DNA of 6,407 bases from Clostridiales bacterium (GTDB lineage: Bacteria > Bacillota > Clostridia > Oscillospirales > Acutalibacteraceae). Where the stretch lies: the NCBI GenBank assembly GCA_012522615.1, contig JAAYKB010000103.1, positions 1 to 6,407 of the forward strand. Reading direction: 5' to 3'. Under the pieces are notes generated by a model. The model had not been told where the DNA came from. It was given only the letters and a program-made list of their open reading frames with translations, and searched no databases. Each line of letters starts with the position of its first letter. Position 1 is the stretch's first letter. Shown here piece after piece: positions 1-5,669 of the stretch. Made by a program: the position numbers and the translations under genes.

Positions 1-2
1 CA

Positions 3-40
3 ACAGCACCCGTTTACTGCGGTTGGTAAACGGGTGCTGT
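3..40 (-). terminator. Hairpin downstream of guaB, probable transcription terminator
   Basis: The arms 3-17 and 26-40 are perfect reverse complements (15 bp, GC-rich in the middle) around an 8-nt loop at 18-25. The hairpin begins 18 bases past the guaB stop codon, where an intrinsic terminator would lie. On the guaB strand the expected U-tract would fall mostly beyond position 1, outside the window, so it cannot be checked. On the plus strand the stem is followed by a T-containing stretch (ATTTTAAA), so it may act in both directions. Confidence 0.7.
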
Positions 41-58
41 ATTTTAAATCTTTTAAAC

Positions 59-1534
<1,476 letters not shown>

Positions 1535-1624
1535 TCATCCTCCTTTGTCCCATTCGGCACACGCAATCAAGACTTTCTTTATTTAAACGGTCGTCAAGTT
1601 GTAGAAAATTAAATATTAAAAAGT

Positions 1625-1654
1625 ATTCTAGCACAAATTGCCTTATTAATGCAA
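1625..1654 (-). promoter_or_regulatory. Predicted sigma-A promoter of guaB (extended -10)
   Basis: On the minus strand TTGCAT (1649-1654) is followed after 18 bp by TAGAAT (1625-1630). The TGC directly before the -10 box (1631-1633) gives the TGn extended -10 motif. Transcription would begin near 1618, leaving a leader of about 85 nt before the guaB ATG. This is the best promoter match in the gap between guaB and the small upstream gene. Confidence 0.6.
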
Positions 1655-1708
1655 GTGCCAAAGGAGGCAAAAGTCGGTTGTAAATCTGCCCGGCCGAATT
1701 CGGTTGAA

Positions 1709-1981
1709 TCAGCGGATGAACAACATAATCAACGCGCCAATCAACGCGCCTACCGTGCCAAACGAGCCCGCGTGCATAAGCAGCTGCTTTGTATGTCTTT
1801 TCCGGTTAAGACGAAGATTCGTATATCCGCCGGCATTCCTGACGAATCTCCGGGCCTCGTCGTGCAGACGTCCCGGGGAGGTGTCGGCAAAACGCGGTCT
1901 CACAACAAGCAAGGCCCGCTCAAAATATTCGTTTCCGGTATCCGTTACCTCTATAATCTGACGGTTCACACCCTTAATCAT
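1709..1981 (-). CDS. Small conserved-looking protein with C-terminal membrane helix, function unknown
   Basis: This 90-residue protein has a charged N-terminal part opening MIKGVNRQIIEV, with a run of strand-forming residues (FERALLVVRP, 20-29). A basic, helix-prone middle follows (39-66, rich in Arg and Lys). A single hydrophobic C-terminal segment (about 71-89) has glycines spaced as in helix-packing motifs (G72, G75, G78, G82) and ends in one Arg. It therefore looks like a tail-anchored inner-membrane protein with its body in the cytosol. I recall similar small hypothetical proteins in Clostridia but can name no family or function. The start is supported by GGAAAGG at 1993-1999, though its 11-nt spacing is long. 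Codon use resembles the neighbours, and no overlapping frame is more plausible. A candidate promoter lies at 2052-2078. I see no terminator before the guaB promoter, so some readthrough into guaB is possible. Confidence 0.7.
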   Translation of the reverse strand: MIKGVNRQIIEVTDTGNEYFERALLVVRPRFADTSPGRLHDEARRFVRNAGGYTNLRLNRKRHTKQLLMHAGSFGTVGALIGALIMLFIR

Positions 1982-2365
1982 TCAACCCCATACCTTTCCG
2001 ATGTTTTAATATTTGAGTTTTTGGCCTTTTCAACCGGCCTCGTTTAAAAAGAGTATAACTGAAATTAAGTATTTGTAATTATACTTCTTTTATACAAATA
2101 TTGGGGGTAAAAAAAGCATAAAAGGGGCTAATTTACTGGTATTTTATGGCATATTGTGAAGGGCTGTTTTACTCACTGTAAATCGGGCTTTAGAATGAAA
2201 ATGTTGAAAACCCTGTTGAAAGTGTGAACAAGTCGGCTTTAAACGCCATTATTTGAATGTGGAAACTGTTAATATCCATTATATCCCATGAATAAAGTGT
2301 AGACGAACGGATACAGACGGTTAAATTTACTTTACGGATGCCATGGTTTCGGGTTGAATATCTTC
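1982..2365. other. AT-rich intergenic region without a credible gene
   Basis: This gap lies between two minus-strand genes. No reading frame in it has a ribosome site and protein-like composition. It contains a candidate promoter for the 90-residue gene (2052-2078), overlapping dyads and TTATAC repeats (2053-2100), and a 7-bp inverted repeat CATAAAA/TTTTATG (2117-2123 with 2142-2148). It also holds a group of TGTTGAAAA/TGTGGAAAC-like 9-mers (2202-2266). I see no clear terminator for the gene ending at 2366. Confidence 0.6.
2052..2078 (-). promoter_or_regulatory. Possible promoter of the 90-residue membrane protein gene
   Basis: On the minus strand a TATACT box (2052-2057) is preceded by TTACAA (2073-2078) with a 15-bp spacer, shorter than the preferred 17. 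The region is strongly AT-rich. A second -10-like TATAAT lies slightly upstream on the same strand, but it has no matching -35 box. The assignment is tentative. Confidence 0.3.
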
Positions 2366-3058
2366 TTATGGCTTTCGGGATGTCAGCCACCAGATCGAGC
2401 GTTCGACAGAATCCTTTGAATTACCCCAATCCGCGTCCTCTCCCCCGCTTCGGTAATCGAACATCCGGCAAAAATGCGACACATCCTTACGCAATTCCGT
2501 TAAATACGACTTGCATAGTCCGGAGGCCGCCTTGCCGAAATCGGGCAGCGATTTTTTGCCCATGTTTTTGGCCGCCGCCTCGGTCAGAAGCGAAAAGTGG
2601 GGCAGGCAGAGGGCGGGCTGCTCCTCAAACAGTCTGCGGAAATCCCTTTCGTTCTCCCACAGCCTACATATCGTCGCCAGCATCCTCTCCATTGCCCAGT
2701 CAATCTGCCGACAGACAAAGCAGGTGCAGACCGAAAACGAGGCCGACTTTGCCTGATTTTTCGCGCTTTTGCCCAACAGCGGCGGTCCGGCGAACACCTG
2801 TCTTTCAATCTCATCGAGATGGCTCTGCATGATAAGCGCGACGCCAAGCCTGTTGCGCTTTTTCAGCATCATCTGATAATGAACATGGCAAAAGCCGAGA
2901 CGGTTTGTCTCCTGCCTGACGTCCGGCTCCATCATGGCGGCTCCGGTGATATAATCGACCACACGCTCCTCGAGGGTGTCCCTCAGGCGGCAGACGGGAC
3001 AACCGTCGCGCGGCTCGAACACCTCGCTTATCGGTATGCTGGTAATATCATCGCGCAT
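2366..3058 (-). CDS. DUF6062-like protein with paired Cys/His modules
   Basis: This is a soluble protein of 230 residues from the chosen ATG. The opening (a short charged segment, IPISEVF, then GCPVC) and the overall pattern match my memory of clostridial DUF6062 proteins, whose function is unknown. Two similar metal-binding-like modules are visible. The first is Cys20-x2-Cys23 with Cys57-x2-His60; the second is Cys113-x2-Cys116 (plus Cys111) with Cys151-x2-His154. The CxxC-to-CxxH gaps are 33 and 34 residues, which suggests an internal duplication binding two zinc ions; this is inference. The rest is mainly helical and charged, with no signal peptide or membrane segment. An in-frame TTG at 3070 would add four residues, but it abuts the AAAAAAGG ribosome-like site directly. 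The ATG at 3058 is better placed and gives the more usual N-terminus. The gene diverges from the DNA glycosylase gene across a 111-bp spacer. Confidence 0.75.
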   Translation of the reverse strand: MRDDITSIPISEVFEPRDGCPVCRLRDTLEERVVDYITGAAMMEPDVRQETNRLGFCHVHYQMMLKKRNRLGVALIMQSHLDEIERQVFAGPPLLGKSAKNQAKSASFSVCTCFVCRQIDWAMERMLATICRLWENERDFRRLFEEQPALCLPHFSLLTEAAAKNMGKKSLPDFGKAASGLCKSYLTELRKDVSHFCRMFDYRSGGEDADWGNSKDSVERSIWWLTSRKP

Positions 3059-3061
3059 ATA

Positions 3062-3078
3062 TTTCCACAACCTTTTTT
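3062..3078 (-). promoter_or_regulatory. Ribosome-binding region that decides the DUF6062-like start
   Basis: On the minus strand AAAAAAGG (3071-3078) is immediately followed by an in-frame TTG (3068-3070), leaving no spacer. It lies 12 nt from the ATG at 3058, and a second purine patch, GTGGAAA (3062-3068), is also upstream of that ATG. The ATG is therefore the more likely start. Confidence 0.45.
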
Positions 3079-3101
3079 ATATAATTCGTCTATGATATAA
3101 T
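3073..3101 (+). promoter_or_regulatory. Predicted promoter of the DNA glycosylase gene (extended -10)
   Basis: A perfect TATAAT box (3096-3101) is preceded by TGA (3093-3095), which gives the TGnTATAAT extended -10 motif. The weak -35 TTTTTT (3073-3078) is 17 bp upstream. Transcription would start near 3108, about 62 nt before the TTG start codon. The -10 box overlaps the predicted -10 box of the divergent gene. Confidence 0.55.
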
Positions 3102-3125
3102 AACATAAACACCGCATAAAGTCGA
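3097..3125 (-). promoter_or_regulatory. Predicted promoter of the DUF6062-like gene
   Basis: On the minus strand TCGACT (3120-3125) is followed after exactly 17 bp by TATTAT (3097-3102). The -10 box shares five positions with the plus-strand TATAAT at 3096-3101. Polymerases for the two genes would therefore compete for the same AT-rich element. Confidence 0.45.
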
Positions 3126-3154
3126 TTTTTATATGCAGATGATAATGAAGCATA

Positions 3155-3162
3155 AAAGGAGA
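3155..3162 (+). promoter_or_regulatory. Ribosome-binding site fixing the TTG start of the glycosylase
   Basis: A purine-rich AAAGGAG-type site ends 7-8 nt before the TTG at 3170. The ATG codons just upstream (3133, 3139, 3145) are out of frame. The next in-frame ATG lies deep inside the catalytic domain, at residue 237. TTG is therefore the natural start. Confidence 0.7.
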
Positions 3163-3169
3163 ATATAAC

Positions 3170-4015
3170 TTGAAGGTAACCCAACATAAAAACGGCGTTT
3201 TAATAAGCGGGATTGACGATTTTGACCTTGAGCAGACGCTCGACTGCGGCCAGTGCTTTCGCTTTTGGCTTAATTCCGACGGCGACTGGCACGGGGTCGC
3301 CGGGGATCGGCCGATAACCCTGCGCCGGCTCGACGACGGCATATTGTTTTTAAACATAACCGTCGGCGAGTTTGAGGAGTTCTGGAGAAGATATTTTGAC
3401 CTTGACCGCGATTATGCCGCCGTAAGGGCGGGCTTTCCCGACCATCCCGCCCTAAGGGACAGCACATGTTTCGCGCGCGGGCTGAGAATCTTAAGGCAGG
3501 ACCCGTGGGAAGCCCTGATTTCATTTATCATATCGCAAAACAACAATGTGCCGCGGATTAAGGGTATCATCGACCGTCTTTGCCGCGGGTTCGGGACGCC
3601 CTGCGGGGACGATTTTGCCTTTCCGCCGCCCTCTGTCCTTGCATGTCTGAGCACAGAGGAATTAGGGGTGATAAGGTGCGGCTTTCGTGCGGCATATATC
3701 CTTGACGCCGCAAAGCGAGTATGCTCGGGTCAGATAGACCTTGAACAGGTTGCCGCCATGCCGATTGAGCAGGCTCGCGCCGCGCTGCAAACCATAAAGG
3801 GGGTGGGCCCCAAGGTTGCCGAGTGCGTGCTTTTGTACGGCATGGGGCGGCTTGAAGCCTTTCCGCTCGACGTCTGGATGAAGCGCGCCATGGCAGAGCT
3901 GTTTCCGGGGTGCACGCCCGAATCCTTCGGACGGTTTGCCGGCATTGCGCAGCAGTACATATTCCATTATTGCCGCTGCAACCCCTCCTGCCTTTGCAGC
4001 ACTGTACAAAAATAA
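3170..4015 (+). CDS. ogg: 8-oxoguanine DNA glycosylase / AP lyase (OGG1-like, HhH-GPD family)
   Basis: This protein cuts 8-oxoguanine out of DNA and nicks the abasic site, the first step of base-excision repair. Its 281 residues show the full OGG1 layout. An N-terminal domain carries the CGQCFRF signature (26-32, compare SGQSFRW of eukaryotic OGG1). The SQNNNVPRIKGIIDRLC segment (122-138) matches the DNA-contacting NNN region of OGG1. The helix-hairpin-helix has GVGPKVAEC (211-219), in which Lys215 is the expected Schiff-base lysine. FPLDVWM (231-237) follows, with Asp234 the conserved catalytic aspartate. Both catalytic residues are present, so it should be active. The helix AGIAQQYIFHY (257-267) is typical of bacterial members. 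After it the tail is unusual, with four cysteines spaced C-x-C-x3-C-x-C (268, 270, 274, 276). The gene starts with TTG behind a good ribosome site. It diverges from the DUF6062-like gene and has no obvious terminator before the aldolase gene 108 bp downstream. Confidence 0.93.
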   Translation: MKVTQHKNGVLISGIDDFDLEQTLDCGQCFRFWLNSDGDWHGVAGDRPITLRRLDDGILFLNITVGEFEEFWRRYFDLDRDYAAVRAGFPDHPALRDSTCFARGLRILRQDPWEALISFIISQNNNVPRIKGIIDRLCRGFGTPCGDDFAFPPPSVLACLSTEELGVIRCGFRAAYILDAAKRVCSGQIDLEQVAAMPIEQARAALQTIKGVGPKVAECVLLYGMGRLEAFPLDVWMKRAMAELFPGCTPESFGRFAGIAQQYIFHYCRCNPSCLCSTVQK

Positions 4016-4059
4016 CAATAATAATCAATGCAATGCAGGATAATTTTTTAACAAGCCCC

Positions 4060-4088
4060 TTTTTATTTGTAGAAAAATAATGTATACT
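4060..4088 (+). promoter_or_regulatory. Possible promoter of the aldolase gene
   Basis: A TATACT box (4083-4088) lies 36 nt upstream of the fba ATG, in a strongly AT-rich stretch. The only -35 candidate at 17-bp spacing is the poor TTTTTA (4060-4065). No terminator is visible after the glycosylase gene, so readthrough may add to expression. Confidence 0.4.
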
Positions 4089-4123
4089 ATCAAATGGAAT
4101 AAAAAATACAGGAGGTTTCTACA

Positions 4124-5053
4124 ATGCCGCTTGTCAATACAAAAGAAATGTTCAAAAAAGCCTATGAAGGCGGTTATGCCATCGGCGCTTTCAATGTCAA
4201 CAACATGGAGATTGTTCAGGGTATCACCGACGCCTGCAAACAACTCAATGCTCCGGTCATTCTTCAGGTTTCGGGCTCGGCGCGTAAATATGCCCGCCAC
4301 AATTATCTGTATCATATGGTCACCGCGGCGGTTGAGGAGACGGGGCTGCCGATTGCCCTTCATCTTGACCACGGCGCGAGCTTTGAGCTCTGTAAGGATT
4401 GTATAGACGGCGGCTTCACATCGGTTATGATCGACGGCTCGCACCTCAGCTTTGAAGAGAATATAGAGCTTACCAAAAAGGTGGTTGAGTACGCCCACGC
4501 CCGCAATGTAACCGTCGAGGGCGAGCTGGGTCAGCTTGCCGGCATTGAGGACGAGGTGAACGTGGAGAATGCGTCGTACACCGACCCCAAGCAGGTTGAG
4601 GAATTTGTTACCCGCACGGGGGTTGATTCCCTCGCCATAGCGATCGGCACAAGCCACGGCGCATTCAAGTTCAAGCCGGGTCAGAAGCCCCAGCTGCGTT
4701 TTGATATTCTCCAGGAGGTCATGGACCGCCTGCCGGGCTTCCCGATTGTGCTTCACGGCGCATCGTCGGTTCTTCCCGAATATGTAGAAACGGTCAACAG
4801 GTTCGGCGGGCAGATGGCCGACGCAATCGGCATCCCCGAGGATATGCTCCGCAAGGCGGCCAGCATGGCTGTCTGCAAGATAAATGTCGACTCCGACCTG
4901 AGGCTTGCCATGACTGCCGGAATCCGCAAGCATCTTGCCGAGAATCCCACCCACTTTGACCCCCGTCAGTATCTCGGCGACGGGCGGGAATATATCACAA
5001 GCGTTGTGAAAAACAAGATTGAAACCGTTCTGGGATGCGCGGGCAAGGCGTAA
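4124..5053 (+). CDS. fba: Class II fructose-1,6-bisphosphate aldolase
   Basis: This zinc-dependent cytosolic enzyme interconverts fructose-1,6-bisphosphate with dihydroxyacetone phosphate and glyceraldehyde-3-phosphate in glycolysis and gluconeogenesis. The 309-residue length is usual for the clostridial and Bacillus FbaA type. The (beta/alpha)8 barrel shows GAFNVNN (21-27). In HLDHG (80-84), Asp82 is the proton donor and His83 a zinc ligand. The segment VEGELG (131-136) follows, then GTSHGAFK (175-182) with zinc ligand His178, and LHGASS (210-215) with zinc ligand His211. The NVDSDLR segment (264-270) binds substrate phosphate. All metal and catalytic residues are intact. Tagatose-bisphosphate aldolases share this fold, but the overall sequence fits the fructose-bisphosphate type better. 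The ATG is preceded by AGGAGG (4110-4115) with an 8-nt spacer. The gene converges on the membrane-protein gene, leaving only 15 bp between stops. Confidence 0.97.
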   Translation: MPLVNTKEMFKKAYEGGYAIGAFNVNNMEIVQGITDACKQLNAPVILQVSGSARKYARHNYLYHMVTAAVEETGLPIALHLDHGASFELCKDCIDGGFTSVMIDGSHLSFEENIELTKKVVEYAHARNVTVEGELGQLAGIEDEVNVENASYTDPKQVEEFVTRTGVDSLAIAIGTSHGAFKFKPGQKPQLRFDILQEVMDRLPGFPIVLHGASSVLPEYVETVNRFGGQMADAIGIPEDMLRKAASMAVCKINVDSDLRLAMTAGIRKHLAENPTHFDPRQYLGDGREYITSVVKNKIETVLGCAGKA

Positions 5054-5056
5054 GCC

Positions 5057-5076
5057 AAGGATATGGTATCATCCTT
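5057..5076 (+). terminator. Weak hairpin at the end of fba
   Basis: AAGGAT (5057-5062) pairs with ATCCTT (5071-5076) around an 8-nt loop and is followed by TTCTGCCCCTTTT. The stem is short and the T-tract interrupted. It also overlaps the stop codon of the convergent gene. It is the only terminator-like structure near the fba stop. Confidence 0.35.
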
Positions 5077-5455
5077 TTCTGCCCCTTTTGATTATATGCC
5101 AGACCAGCTGCGTCAAAAGGCCGGCGGCAAGTCCTATTCCTGAATAGATGAACAGGGAGAATATCCCCGACAGGTCGCCCCAGCCGTCCATCCCGGCGAT
5201 GAAATGCCAGTACATCGCGAAGAAACCGATTATAAGGCCTGTGCCGAACAGGGTCAGCGCCGCTTTTAAATTCAAGGCGTAAAATGCCCCCGCCAGACCG
5301 CCGAAGGTCAGGGCCATCAGCACATAGGCAAACAGGCTTTGGAAATCAAGGCTTTGCTGTAATACCATCCGGACGCCAAGCCATATCAGTCCGAACGATA
5401 TCACAAAAACGATAAGCGCAGCCAACCAGAACATTTTGGTTTTTTGACAATCCAT
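5069..5455 (-). CDS. Four-helix integral membrane protein, function unknown
   Basis: The protein has 128 residues from the chosen ATG. Four hydrophobic segments are clear, at about 8-30, 40-60, 64-87 and 97-121, joined by short loops. A basic C-terminus (KRGRKG) suggests a cytosolic tail. Glycine-rich helix-packing patches (TFGGLAGAF in helix 2, GTGLIIGFF in helix 3) are visible. There is no catalytic motif, signal peptide or recognised domain. It resembles small four-helix membrane proteins of Firmicutes in general, but I cannot assign a family. An in-frame GTG at 5464 would add three residues, but the AAGGA site lies only 2 nt from it and 11 nt from the ATG, so the ATG is preferred. A TGG-CATAAT extended -10-like sequence (5517-5525, minus strand) is a possible promoter. 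Two hairpins upstream should insulate it from the cysteine-rich gene. Confidence 0.8.
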   Translation of the reverse strand: MDCQKTKMFWLAALIVFVISFGLIWLGVRMVLQQSLDFQSLFAYVLMALTFGGLAGAFYALNLKAALTLFGTGLIIGFFAMYWHFIAGMDGWGDLSGIFSLFIYSGIGLAAGLLTQLVWHIIKRGRKG

Positions 5456-5466
5456 CCGCCGCACAT

Positions 5467-5471
5467 TCCTT
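5467..5471 (-). promoter_or_regulatory. Ribosome-binding site that decides the membrane-protein start
   Basis: AAGGA on the minus strand lies 2 nt from an in-frame GTG (5464) and 11 nt from an in-frame ATG (5455). The first spacing is too short for normal initiation, so the ATG is the better choice. Confidence 0.45.
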
Positions 5472-5537
5472 TCTTTAAGGGTTGCCTGACTCGTATGAGC
5501 AGGGCTTTGCAGTAATATTATGCCAAGAACAATAAGA

Positions 5538-5589
5538 AATAATGCAGAAATCCTGCCGACTGCTACATCGGCAGGATTTCTGCATTATT
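5538..5589 (-). terminator. Long perfect hairpin (22-bp stem), probable terminator of the cysteine-rich gene
   Basis: The arms 5538-5559 and 5568-5589 are perfect reverse complements of 22 bp around the 8-nt loop CTGCTACA. The loop-proximal half contains the GC-rich core TCGGCAGG. On the minus strand the stem is followed by a U-rich stretch (TCTTATTGTTCTT), as in an intrinsic terminator serving the gene that ends at 5670. The stem is longer than most terminators, so a repeat element or processing signal is possible. Confidence 0.6.
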
Positions 5590-5599
5590 ATCAGCACTA

Positions 5600-5635
5600 A
5601 TACCGATGCTGATTACAAATCTTCAGCATCGGTAT
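5600..5635 (-). terminator. Second hairpin (13-bp stem) after the cysteine-rich gene
   Basis: ATACCGATGCTGA (5600-5612) is a perfect reverse complement of 5623-5635 around a 10-nt loop. On the minus strand it starts 34 nt past the stop codon of the cysteine-rich gene and has no T-tract of its own. It may be the first part of a double terminator with the 22-bp hairpin, or an RNA-stabilising structure. Confidence 0.45.
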
Positions 5636-5669
5636 CGTTTTCCGCCCTTAATATTATGTAATCTCTTTG

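Noticed and set aside
1694..1703. Palindrome CCGAATTCGG just past the stop of the small membrane-protein gene
   Set aside because: It is short, has no loop and no T-tract, so it does not support a terminator.
2369..2389. TGGCT/AGCCA hairpin at the end of the DUF6062-like gene
   Set aside because: It is only a 5-bp stem, with no following T-tract on the minus strand and overlap with the coding end, so it is too weak to call as a terminator.
2190..2390. 66-codon minus-strand frame in the AT-rich gap
   Set aside because: It starts inside the end of the DUF6062-like gene in another frame, has no ribosome site, and its composition looks like translated non-coding DNA.
2338..3100. Plus-strand frames opposite the DUF6062-like gene
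   Set aside because: Their products are rich in Pro, Arg and Ser with no domain pattern, while the minus strand gives a coherent Cys/His protein.
4025..4954. Long open frame (309 codons) on the strand opposite the aldolase gene
   Set aside because: It mirrors fba, whose protein has all catalytic and metal-binding residues. The antisense product resembles no family I know and has no supporting ribosome site; codon bias explains the open frame.
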